Positions 33,703-41,708 of a stretch of DNA of 64,000 nucleotides are shown one piece after another. The notes under the pieces are model-generated. The model did not search any database, was not told the origin of the DNA, and saw nothing but the letters and a program-made list of their open reading frames with translations. This DNA comes from Elizabethkingia meningoseptica_A (GTDB lineage: Bacteria; Bacteroidota; Bacteroidia; Flavobacteriales; Weeksellaceae), in NCBI RefSeq assembly GCF_045762675.1, contig NZ_JBJDLK010000006.1:1-64000 (forward strand). Direction: 5' to 3'. Every line of letters starts with the position of its first letter. Position 1 is the first letter of the stretch. A program made the translations under genes and the position numbers.

Positions 33703-35136
33703 TTATTTTGTACCCAGTACTTTAACGTTATCTATACGGTAACCAGCTTTATTATCTGCTCCTAATGCATAAAATTCAATAGTTAGATTATTGCTGTTTG
33801 CAATTCCGGAAAGGTTAACCGGAATATATGTATTCTGTGCACTTATTGTCCCCGTAGGTAATGTTTGCTCTACGCCATTTACTCTTACCTTAACAATAGC
33901 TATTGCTGCACCAGCCAGGTTTGTCGCAAGATCGTAAGATAGTTTAAGATTCGTAGCACCTGTAGCGTTTATTCCTGTAATTTTAATTCCCGTATCTTTT
34001 CCTGAAGGTAACCATACATGTCCGTCCATAGTGGTGGTTGCACGAATATCTGCATATGTATCAGTATACATATCTGAATATGTAATTCCCGTTGCACTGT
34101 AACCTGTATAAGCTCCTATTCTGTCTTTTGGAGAAGCTTTAGGATCCGGACTACCAAACGTTTCAGAATAAAGAGTTTGTTCAGTTCCTGTACCTGGCCC
34201 AGGCCCTGGTCCCGGATCTGTTCCACCGTCTTTATCTACGTTTACTGATCCTCCCGGAACATTAGTCCAGTCAGTAATTGTACCTGTACCTGTTACAGCA
34301 ACCTCGTTACCTGTAGATGTAGTTTGTAAAGTAATATCATAGGTATACTTTTTATTAGCATCTAAAGTAGTACTAGCAGGTAAAGTCCATGTAAATGTTC
34401 CTGAAGCTAATGTAAATACCACTTTTGTAGAAGAGTAATCACCAGGGATTAATATTGCTTCTACAAATTGTGCAGGTGCTTTTGCCGTTGTTTTTGCCGT
34501 TACGTCTTTAGGCGCAGCAGCTCCGCTTAATGTACCTGTAGCCAAATCTAAAGAAGCTGTTGTATTTACGTTTTTATAAGCTACGCTTAAACCATTTACA
34601 TCAGCTACACCATTACCAGCCTTTACATTCAACTCTACTTTAGCCAGTTTGTGTGCGAAAGTTAAGTTTGCTGTACCTGAAGTTTTTGTTAAACCTGTAG
34701 CATTGTTTGAATACAATACGTCGATAGCAGCAAGATTCGTTTGTGTTGCTACTGAAACAGGTAATGTAGTACCGGAAAGGTTAGCAGTATAAGGATAGTA
34801 TGCAATGAAGTCTACTGATCCGGTTGCCGGATATTTGATCACCTCCGATCCATCTCCGGAAAAATTACCGTTTCCTTCTGTTGTGTATTTTTTGTTGGAA
34901 GCCAGTACATTGGATAAACCATTGCCCTGCTTCATAAATACCCCAATAGCATCTTTGCTATCCCAGGTATTACCTGTTACACGTGTTGTAAGCCCCCCGA
35001 TAGAAGAACTGAACTGTACTTGTCCGTTTCCACCTAGTTGCCTATCCTGGTCACGATAGTCATCGTTTTTACATGATTGTGCCAGAAAGGTCAGGGCAAG
35101 GGCTGCCCCAAGACCTAAAAGTCGTTTTTTTCCCAT
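33703..35136 (-). CDS. Fimbrillin-family lipoprotein with C-terminal beta module
   Basis: This 477-residue lipoprotein has lipobox FLAQSC (Cys22). The N-terminal fimbrillin/Mfa-like region (about 35-290) has the family's repeats of WDSKDAIGVFMKQGN, VDFIAYYPYTANLSG and LTFAHKLAKVELNVK. A Pro/Gly linker (DPGPGPGPGTG) joins it to a C-terminal module (about 320-477; LYSETFGSPDPKASPKD, DGHVWLPSGKDTGIKITGI, KAGYRIDNVKVLG) homologous to that of the DUF5689 lipoprotein. It probably displays a ligand-binding module on the surface. It is 33 bases downstream of the fimbrillin-nuclease gene. Confidence 0.85.
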   Translation of the reverse strand: MGKKRLLGLGAALALTFLAQSCKNDDYRDQDRQLGGNGQVQFSSSIGGLTTRVTGNTWDSKDAIGVFMKQGNGLSNVLASNKKYTTEGNGNFSGDGSEVIKYPATGSVDFIAYYPYTANLSGTTLPVSVATQTNLAAIDVLYSNNATGLTKTSGTANLTFAHKLAKVELNVKAGNGVADVNGLSVAYKNVNTTASLDLATGTLSGAAAPKDVTAKTTAKAPAQFVEAILIPGDYSSTKVVFTLASGTFTWTLPASTTLDANKKYTYDITLQTTSTGNEVAVTGTGTITDWTNVPGGSVNVDKDGGTDPGPGPGPGTGTEQTLYSETFGSPDPKASPKDRIGAYTGYSATGITYSDMYTDTYADIRATTTMDGHVWLPSGKDTGIKITGINATGATNLKLSYDLATNLAGAAIAIVKVRVNGVEQTLPTGTISAQNTYIPVNLSGIANSNNLTIEFYALGADNKAGYRIDNVKVLGTK

Positions 35137-35169
35137 TGTTTCTTAAAATTGATTGTTACTGAAAATTTA

Positions 35170-36765
35170 TTATTTACGCCAGATCTGTGTATTAATTGTT
35201 GATTTAACATCTTTACTTAGTGCCGGGAAGAATGTAAAGCCTGTTTCTTCTTCCAGTGCACTAACCGTTGTTGTATACTGCATATAGTCTCTAACGGCAG
35301 GAGCTTCATTCTTCATTTTGAAACCAATTGTATAATAACTGCCTCCTTGTTTCATAGCAAGTGCTTTATAGTAATATTTAGGTTTAGCCACCTGCTTGTT
35401 ACTGTTGTCCATTACATAATCTACATTTTTATCCGTTTTGGTTGTTACCATTGCTCCGGTTACCACATAAATAGTATCGGTTTGTGCCACCCAGGTTCTC
35501 ACTTTCGTCTCCAGGTCAGCCCACATTCCCTGATTCAGGGTACTGTTCTGTGGCGTCATATTGGTAAAGTAGAATGTTGTTCTGTTTTCCGTAGTATTCA
35601 GGTTACGGTCAGCACTAGGCAGCTGGTGGCCACGGTCTAAACCTGCTGTCGGATAACCGCTGGAAAGATTAGCCTGATATTTAGGATCTATGTCCGGATC
35701 ATAATTCCACGCATCGGTTCTGTTTCCACTTGCCATATAGCCTTTACTCAAAGGATAAGCCACCCAATACGCCAGTTTATAATTTTTATCATACAACATC
35801 GCATAGTTACGTCTGGTCGGAGAGAACGTTTTCATTGTATATTGTAAGTCAGCACCTGTAGTGATTACAGGCATTTCCATATATTTTACAGTAGGTGTAG
35901 GATCTACGTTCCCATCTTTTCCTAATGTGATGTCATACTGATAACGGTAACCTTTCAGAAGGGTTGTATTCGCTGCTATTTTCCAGGTGTAAGTAGAACC
36001 GTCAGCCTTTGTAAATACTATTTTTTGCTGTGCATTTGTTGCACCCGGGAATACCGTCCATTCTACCACAGTTTCATTAGCTGCATTAACCGATACTTTC
36101 GCCGGAATGTCTGCTACAGAAGAACCCATCTGAAATGTGCCTGCAGCAAGATCAAAAGTAGCTGTAGAAGGCTGTGCAAAGAAAACAGCTTTAAGTCCTT
36201 TCAGATCAGCTCCTTTTACCTTCAGTTCCATTTTAGTCATTTGTCTTTCAAATAACAATGCAACAGCGCCTTGTCCAGCTGACATTCCTGATGCATTTCT
36301 CGCCACCATAAAATCCAGTGCCGGCTGATCTTTTTGTTCGGATATGTCAAAAGGTAATGTTAAAGAGTTGGACTTACGGTACGGATAGTAGGCTAAGAAG
36401 TCTACTTTTGTTCCCTGTGGAAATTCTAAACGGTCAGTCGTACGTTTTGGAGAGAAATTTCCGTTTCCGGAAGTAACATAGGATTTATTAAATCCATTAT
36501 TTATGATTGAGGATTCGTTCAGCTGGCTACCGTTACGGAACATGAAGATACCGATTGAATCATTCTGATTCCACTGAATCCCCTGAGCTTTCGTATTGAT
36601 AACGCCAGCTATTGAACCGGAAAAATAAACACTTTTTGTTGTATTATCATTTGAAAGTGCATCGTATTCTCTGCGACAGGAAAAAAGAAATAAAACCAAA
36701 CATCCCAGTAAGCAAAGCTTACCCTTTCTCATGAACTTATTAAAAGTACTAAATAGATTATTCAT
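35170..36765 (-). CDS. Fimbrillin domain fused to DNA/RNA non-specific endonuclease, lipoprotein
   Basis: This 531-residue lipoprotein has lipobox FLFSC (Cys30). Residues about 40-285 form a fimbrillin-like domain (KVDFLAYYPYRKSNS, FERQMTKMELKVKG). Residues about 300-531 are a DNA/RNA non-specific (NucA/NUC1-type) nuclease with the catalytic DRGHQLPSADR (377-387; His380 the general base) and the metal-binding Asn411 in LNQGMW. It is therefore a surface-anchored nuclease carried on an adhesin scaffold. It is the first gene of the locus. ATG at 36732 (MRKGK) is a possible shorter start, also leaving a good lipoprotein signal. Confidence 0.9.
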   Translation of the reverse strand: MNNLFSTFNKFMRKGKLCLLGCLVLFLFSCRREYDALSNDNTTKSVYFSGSIAGVINTKAQGIQWNQNDSIGIFMFRNGSQLNESSIINNGFNKSYVTSGNGNFSPKRTTDRLEFPQGTKVDFLAYYPYRKSNSLTLPFDISEQKDQPALDFMVARNASGMSAGQGAVALLFERQMTKMELKVKGADLKGLKAVFFAQPSTATFDLAAGTFQMGSSVADIPAKVSVNAANETVVEWTVFPGATNAQQKIVFTKADGSTYTWKIAANTTLLKGYRYQYDITLGKDGNVDPTPTVKYMEMPVITTGADLQYTMKTFSPTRRNYAMLYDKNYKLAYWVAYPLSKGYMASGNRTDAWNYDPDIDPKYQANLSSGYPTAGLDRGHQLPSADRNLNTTENRTTFYFTNMTPQNSTLNQGMWADLETKVRTWVAQTDTIYVVTGAMVTTKTDKNVDYVMDNSNKQVAKPKYYYKALAMKQGGSYYTIGFKMKNEAPAVRDYMQYTTTVSALEEETGFTFFPALSKDVKSTINTQIWRK

Positions 36766-37143
36766 TTATTGTAAAAAATTAACTAAGCATATTATATTCC
36801 TATAAGGAACCTTAAAAAACTTAAAAAAAAAGATTATTAGCCAATATTAACAGGACGAAATTAACATAAGTGTTATGAAAGCATGTTAAATAAATTTTAA
36901 TAAAATGTTAACATACATCCACCTCTTTGTTAAAGTCACCCAAAAGGGAGTTTCTGACTAAGTACTATCCTGGATCTTGCTTATTTTCATATAACAATCA
37001 ATTTTTAAATAACAAAAACGGGCAGGCAATTCACCTGTCCGCATATAAGGGTTTAAACGACTTTATTTTTGAAACATTTATTGTAAATACCTTCCAGATG
37101 GAAGTTTATATTATTTCCTCAAATATACGTTTTATACAGAAAA
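36766..37143. other. Upstream region of the fimbrillin-nuclease locus with a small palindrome
   Basis: No gene was supported in these 378 bases. TTCCT-ATA-AGGAA (36797-36809) is a perfect 13-base palindrome 32 bases upstream of the first gene of the locus and could be an operator. The rest is AT-rich. Confidence 0.45.
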
Positions 37144-37545
37144 CTATGATTTTTCAGCCACAGAAGTATTTGCTAAAATATCGTGTAAGGGTTTATTATT
37201 TAAAATAAGGATAAAGAATAAATCAAATGGAAATAACCTTGTAAGCGTGCGAATCAAAACAGAAATAAATCTGTTTTTAGTAAAAATGACTTCTAATTTA
37301 AAAATTCTTTTTCCAAGTGTTTTTGAAAAAAAGAATTCACATAACAGGAAGTAGTAGACAGAAATAAAGAAATAGCTTAATTTTTGGTTTTCCAAAATAT
37401 ACACCAGACTTAATCTAAACTCTCCGTAATAAATAGATCTGAAAATGGCAAAACCAACTATTTGTAATGTTGTAATAAAATACACATCAAAAGTATAGGC
37501 ACCAGCCCTTTTCAAAAGGTTCATTATATTTATTTCTTTTTTCAT
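37144..37545 (-). CDS. RDD family membrane protein
   Basis: A 133-residue membrane protein of the RDD type: an N-terminal RAGAYTFDVYFITTLQI (Arg and Asp of the motif), SKTLGKRIFKLEVIF typical of the second helix, then SVLIRTLTRLFPFD. Three membrane segments are visible. RDD proteins are linked to transport or ion homeostasis, mostly without proven function. It is monocistronic. Confidence 0.82.
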   Translation of the reverse strand: MKKEINIMNLLKRAGAYTFDVYFITTLQIVGFAIFRSIYYGEFRLSLVYILENQKLSYFFISVYYFLLCEFFFSKTLGKRIFKLEVIFTKNRFISVLIRTLTRLFPFDLFFILILNNKPLHDILANTSVAEKS

Positions 37546-38126
37546 ATTATTTTATGTATCTAACGGTATGCCCCCATATCTGGACAAAAGAATAATTACA
37601 GATTGTTTATTAATTCATTTTATATGATAATCTATATGAAGCATGATCAATAAAACATTCATCACGATGATAAAATAAATACCATATTTCATATTCAGCT
37701 TATACAGTATGCCAGCTATCCCGGAATTAAAAAATGTATATATGACAAGAAAACCGTAATAATAAAGTCTTAATTATTACGGAATATTTCGTCAAATCTA
37801 TAGTTAAAATAATCGGATAGTCCGTTTCCTCCGGTAATAGGAATCCAATCAAACAATTGATTTCCAGTTGTTGTTAATCATAAATATTTCTGCCAAATAA
37901 GCGGTGAAAGATACTTATTTTAGAGATACGCGAATCAATATTTTATAAAAATAGGCTGTCACAAAAGGTGTCACATCGGGCTTAGTCGAAATGTCTCCAA
38001 AATCCAGAGTACTGATAATCAAAAATCCTTCGACAGGCTCAGGATGACAAAGCGAAATATTTTGGACTTTTGAGACAATCTCTTTTACATTCCCACCATA
38101 TTAATGAGAATTTATTATATCTAAAC
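37546..38126. other. Intergenic region without genes
   Basis: These 581 AT-rich bases lie between the RDD and M20 peptidase genes. No ORF looks real. The only structured part is the 129-bp repeat-like element at 37953-38081. Confidence 0.6.
37953..38081. repeat. MITE-like element with imperfect terminal inverted repeats
   Basis: The left end AGGCTGTCACAAAAGG (37953-37968) and the reverse complement of the right end, AGATTGTCTCAAAAGT (38066-38081), agree at about 13 of 16 positions. The interior has TCCTTCGACAGGCTCAGGAT, a motif I know as a common dispersed repeat in Bacteroidota genomes. It encodes nothing. Copy number in the genome is unknown. Confidence 0.5.
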
Positions 38127-39659
38127 TTACTTATCGTAATTTTTCATTACAAATTCAAAATAACGGATCATTCTCATATAGTTCTCAATGCTGATGTATT
38201 CGTTGGTACTGTGAATACTTTGTTGTTCGGCATGATTAATCTTGAATGGAATAAATCTGTAAATGTTTTTACTTACAATCTGGTATTTATAGGCATCTGT
38301 ACCACCCACAGTAAGATATGGCGTAACTATGGCATTTGGATAGATATTTTTAATTCCGGATGCTATAACTTTATAAGCCTTAGTATTAGTGGAAGATACT
38401 GCCGAAGCTTCTCTGGTGTTATCTACTTCTTCTACTTCCACATCAAATCCTTCCGTAGCTTTGGCTATATGTTCTTTAACTTCTTTTACTGTATTTCCAG
38501 GAAGCAGGCGGAAGTTAACCACAAATTCCACTTCAGGAGACAGCACATTGGTTCCGTCGCTTCCTTTCATCATTGTTAACGCAGTAGTTGTTCGTACAAG
38601 TGCATTCGTAGAATTATTCTTGGTTAATTGCGATAACAAAAGAGGATTCAGCAGCCACCTGTTTGCCAATGCCATTCTCGTTGTAAAAGGCATTTGCCCG
38701 CCAACATTATCAAAAAATTCCTGAATTAGCGGTGTGATTACTGGTTTCATCTGATGATCTTCCAGACGCTGCATAATAACTGCGGCTTTACCAATAGCAC
38801 TTTCCATAGGCGGCATAGAAGAATGTCCTCCAAGACCTTTTACTTTTATTCTTGCAGACAGGAATCCTTTTTCGGCACAGCCAATCAGTGCAACATCCGA
38901 GTTTATTCCGGAGATACTTCCTTTTTCCAGTACAACACCACCTTCATCATAGACGGCATCAAATTCCAGTCCTTTACTTTTAAAATACTCAGCAATTTTC
39001 ACGGCTCCTTTCCTGCCTCCTACTTCTTCATCGAATCCGAAAGCCAGATAAATATCCCGCTGTGGCATTTCGTTGTTTTTAATCAAACCCGTCATTGATT
39101 CCATCAGGGCGAAAAGCATCCCTTTCATATCCAGCGCACCTCTTCCGTAAATCCTGCCGTTGGCAACAGCTCCCGAAAACGGAGCATAATCCCATTCTTC
39201 AGCAACTTTATCTCCCGCAGCAACGGCTTTATCTCCCGGTCTGAATATATTTTCTTCATTATTCTTTACAGGCGCATCGCCCGGTGGTACAACATCCATA
39301 TGAGAAAGAAATAAAATGGGCTGTAACCCCGGATTACTCCCTTTTAATCTGAAAACCAATCCGTATCCGTTTACTTCATTATATTCTGTATGCTGGTAAA
39401 CAAGAGGATAGGTTTCTTTTAAGTATGTTTTAAATTTGTCGAAACTGCTATAATCAAAATCACCAAGTTCCCCTGTTGAAATCGTTGGAATCTTCAATCC
39501 TCCGGAAAATCGATATACCGCAGAATCATTCTGCAGAATTTTTGGTTCCTGCTTCATTATAGCTTCGGCTTTTTTAAACGGATAGGTAAATGTTTTTACC
39601 AGTACGATTAAAACAACCAAAACTAATATTCCTAAAATACCTAATATAAGTTTCTTCAT
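38127..39659 (-). CDS. M20 family metallopeptidase (PM20D1-like carboxypeptidase)
   Basis: This 510-residue protein is anchored by an N-terminal membrane helix (LGILGILVLVVLIVLVKTF). M20 metal and catalytic motifs are present: PILFLSHMDVVPP (His, Asp), GRGALDMKG, LAFGFDEEVGGRKGA (Glu pair) and YDEGG. The length and VVPPGDAP insert match the PM20D1/carboxypeptidase S branch, which hydrolyses or forms N-acyl amino acids and cuts dipeptides. It is likely periplasmic. It is monocistronic. Confidence 0.9.
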   Translation of the reverse strand: MKKLILGILGILVLVVLIVLVKTFTYPFKKAEAIMKQEPKILQNDSAVYRFSGGLKIPTISTGELGDFDYSSFDKFKTYLKETYPLVYQHTEYNEVNGYGLVFRLKGSNPGLQPILFLSHMDVVPPGDAPVKNNEENIFRPGDKAVAAGDKVAEEWDYAPFSGAVANGRIYGRGALDMKGMLFALMESMTGLIKNNEMPQRDIYLAFGFDEEVGGRKGAVKIAEYFKSKGLEFDAVYDEGGVVLEKGSISGINSDVALIGCAEKGFLSARIKVKGLGGHSSMPPMESAIGKAAVIMQRLEDHQMKPVITPLIQEFFDNVGGQMPFTTRMALANRWLLNPLLLSQLTKNNSTNALVRTTTALTMMKGSDGTNVLSPEVEFVVNFRLLPGNTVKEVKEHIAKATEGFDVEVEEVDNTREASAVSSTNTKAYKVIASGIKNIYPNAIVTPYLTVGGTDAYKYQIVSKNIYRFIPFKINHAEQQSIHSTNEYISIENYMRMIRYFEFVMKNYDK

Positions 39660-39682
39660 AATTCTAATATTTTCAAAATGTA

Positions 39683-40068
39683 TTATAATAAAGTAAATGT
39701 TATCTGATTACCAAAGCCTAAACCTATCCATGACCGGTTGCTAAAGTTCCATATTTTACCGGTGGTTGTAAACGGATATCTATTCCTGTAGTGACAAAAA
39801 ACAAATTTATTAAGCTCATAACCAAATGTCAACCAACAGCTAAAATTTTCCACATTGGTTTTCTCATTTCCAATGGAAAGCGTTGTATTCTATTTATCGG
39901 GTTCAACTTTTGTTATTCCCATAATTATGTTAGCCGACCGGCTTTTAGTCGAAATTTTATCATCTCTGGTTCCCGGTGCCTCTTAATAGTTCTTCACGTC
40001 CCAATTTTCCCCCGGCATAACGTTGATGTTCGTATTTAAATATAACATTATTTTTATAGAATCACAAC
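39683..40068 (-). pseudogene. Decayed protein-coding gene
   Basis: The reverse strand carries two protein-like stretches in different frames, split by a frameshift and interrupted by a TAG. The first is FKYEHQRYAGGKLGREELLR..GNQR, ended by a stop. The second is ISTKSRSANIIMGITKVEPD, stop, then NEKTNVENF, LTFGYELNKFVFCHYRNRYP, WNFSNRSWIGLGFGNQ and ITFTLL, ending at TAA 39683-39685. The aromatic, alternating C-terminus suggests a lost beta-rich protein. No start or family could be identified. Other bases in 39660-40156 show nothing. Confidence 0.55.
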
Positions 40069-40156
40069 GTGATTTAAAGTACACTTTCAAAGGTAATGTT
40101 AATACACCAAAATGCCAGCTGCTGTAATATACATCTGGGGAAGACCTTTCCGGAAT

Positions 40157-40195
40157 CTAAAAAAAGAAGCTGGTCATTCTAGCTACCAGCCTCTC
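40157..40195 (-). terminator. Terminator after the Ntn amidase gene
   Basis: On the minus strand GGCTGGT pairs with ACCAGCT around about ten bases and a T7 tract follows. It lies 18 bases after the amidase stop. Confidence 0.85.
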
Positions 40196-40212
40196 CGTTA
40201 TTGATTAACAAT

Positions 40213-41274
40213 TTATATTCCGATAAATGTGAAGGGTTTGGTCGGGACAAACAGATTAGAAGTTTCTCCTGCGTACACTTCATTTTTACTTACACTTAGT
40301 CTTTTTGCCGGAGCATTTTTACTAAAATCTGTTTTCTTAAGATCTACCCAGAATACATTTGGTGTTTTTGTTGTCTCAAAATAATAAACAAGATTTTTAT
40401 GATCTGCTACCGAACGCCATCTAGTTGATGAAATATTAGGTTCTGTCTCGGATGAGATCCCTAAAGGAACAGAACAGTTTCTGATAACACTGAAAACACT
40501 GGCCACAGAAATATGCGGATCTGCTGTCTGCGGAATGGCATTGATATAATAAGAAGCTCTTACAAATCTGTCGGCTGCACGATTAGTACCCGGTAACATG
40601 ATAGTACCCGGAATTCCTTTCCAGTATTGATTAATGGCAAGTTGTTTGTCAAATTCCGGAGAATTGGTCATCACCGTATAAGAAGGATCATGATGAATCA
40701 CCAGTTTCCCGTTAATATATTCGAAAATAGCATTATCACCGGATGCATCTGAAATAGACAGATGTAAAGTCGTGAATTTTTTTGTTCCGGGAATAAAGTC
40801 AGAAACAATAACAAACTTTTCTTTCTTTAGCTCAGCAACAGTTTCCTGTACTGTTGCAAAATTATCCAGTACATACTGCGCCCATGCTGCAATAGTTACC
40901 CCTTTAGCTTTTCCTTTTGGATTGAACTTCGGATATTGACTTTCTACAAGCCATAAGACATTTGCAACCAATCCTTTTTCGTTAATCCCATCGGTTGTGG
41001 CAATGTCCCAGGCACTGGTAATAACACTTCCGTATTTAGATGTCCATTTTACAGAATTGCTCCCAACATTTCCGTCGCGCTGTATACCACGGGGGAAAAC
41101 CCATATATTGGCATCTATTTCATCTTTCCAGTCCATAGATCTGGCAGTGATAACATTGTTATCAGGTCCTTTATAAACAACTCTTGTACAAGCATCTAAC
41201 CAGGTTCCGGCAGGAGCTGCAGCGAATGCCAATACCAATAATAATTTTTGTTTTAGTGAATACATTTTTTTCAT
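40213..41274 (-). CDS. Secreted linear-amide C-N hydrolase (choloylglycine hydrolase family)
   Basis: This 353-residue Ntn hydrolase of the C59 family is related to penicillin V acylases and bile-salt hydrolases. A signal peptide ends before the nucleophilic Cys in LDACTRVVY. ARSMDWKDEIDANIWVFPRG has the conserved Arg-Asp pair, and VTSAWDIATTDGINEKGLVANVLWL carries the substrate-loop Asn/Asp. Such enzymes cleave N-acyl amides, including N-acyl-homoserine lactones and penicillin V. It lies just beyond the terminator of the last peptide precursor of the export cluster, so a role in peptide maturation or resistance is possible but unproven. Confidence 0.92.
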   Translation of the reverse strand: MKKMYSLKQKLLLVLAFAAAPAGTWLDACTRVVYKGPDNNVITARSMDWKDEIDANIWVFPRGIQRDGNVGSNSVKWTSKYGSVITSAWDIATTDGINEKGLVANVLWLVESQYPKFNPKGKAKGVTIAAWAQYVLDNFATVQETVAELKKEKFVIVSDFIPGTKKFTTLHLSISDASGDNAIFEYINGKLVIHHDPSYTVMTNSPEFDKQLAINQYWKGIPGTIMLPGTNRAADRFVRASYYINAIPQTADPHISVASVFSVIRNCSVPLGISSETEPNISSTRWRSVADHKNLVYYFETTKTPNVFWVDLKKTDFSKNAPAKRLSVSKNEVYAGETSNLFVPTKPFTFIGI

Positions 41275-41472
41275 AATAGTGGATTTGTAATTGAATTTCT
41301 ATAAAAATACGAAAATAATTTTTCAAATAAATATTAATACAACATTATCTATGATAATATGATAAATTTCACTATATAAAAATCTTACATTTTAATTTTA
41401 ACAAATACTGTTTCAGCAGGTTAAAATGCAAATAAGCAGATGTTCGCTAATTTTCAGATATATAATAAAAAA

Positions 41473-41505
41473 TGCCCCTAAAAAGTGTCTAACTTTTTGG
41501 GGGCA
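41473..41505 (-). terminator. Strong terminator of the peptide-export cluster
   Basis: TGCCCCTAAAAAGT and ACTTTTTGGGGGCA form a 14-bp stem with one T-G wobble around GTCTA. On the minus strand it is followed by T6. It lies 22 bases after the last precursor gene. Confidence 0.9.
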
Positions 41506-41527
41506 GTGCAAACAGGGAGCTTATTAT

Positions 41528-41671
41528 TTAATCTTTGCAGGTTTGAGTTGGTATCATGCAGCGCATATTGCTCATACAACAATAGGAATTTCCCGGGCAA
41601 TAATTATCGCCTACTCTACATGCTAATCCACCTGTAATAAGACTCGTTTCTTTTCTTGTTAACTTTTTCAT
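41528..41671 (-). CDS. GG-leader peptide precursor 1, knottin-like six-cysteine core
   Basis: This is a 47-residue precursor: leader MKKLTRKETSLITGG and a core of 32 residues. Six cysteines are arranged C-x6-C-x5-CC-x5-C-x6-C, with the CPGNSYCC segment, the framework of inhibitor cystine knot peptides. ATG at 41671 was chosen over a 16-residue longer in-frame start because it gives the canonical leader. TAGTTTTG (41698-41705) and AACCAATTAAAATATT just upstream form its own promoter, downstream of the VKOR-Trx gene. It is a likely secreted, disulfide-bonded antimicrobial or toxin-like peptide. Confidence 0.85.
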   Translation of the reverse strand: MKKLTRKETSLITGGLACRVGDNYCPGNSYCCMSNMRCMIPTQTCKD

Positions 41672-41697
41672 ACTTAATATTTTAATTGGTTGGTTTA

Positions 41698-41705
41698 CAA
41701 AACTA
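41698..41705 (-). promoter_or_regulatory. -7 promoter element of precursor 1
   Basis: On the minus strand the element reads TAGTTTTG, a perfect TAnnTTTG, 26 bases upstream of the ATG. It is followed by AACC, which fits the transcription start region of this peptide family. It lets precursor 1 be made independently of the upstream export genes. Confidence 0.6.
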
Positions 41706-41708
41706 TGT

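Noticed and set aside
35347..35640. Long plus-strand ORF inside the fimbrillin-nuclease gene
   Set aside because: It is antisense to a clear nuclease domain and shows no coding features of its own. Similar antisense ORFs in other genes were dropped for the same reason.
36927..37208. Plus-strand ORF of 93 codons between the nuclease locus and the RDD gene
   Set aside because: It overlaps the RDD gene, has no domain or promoter and an atypical composition.
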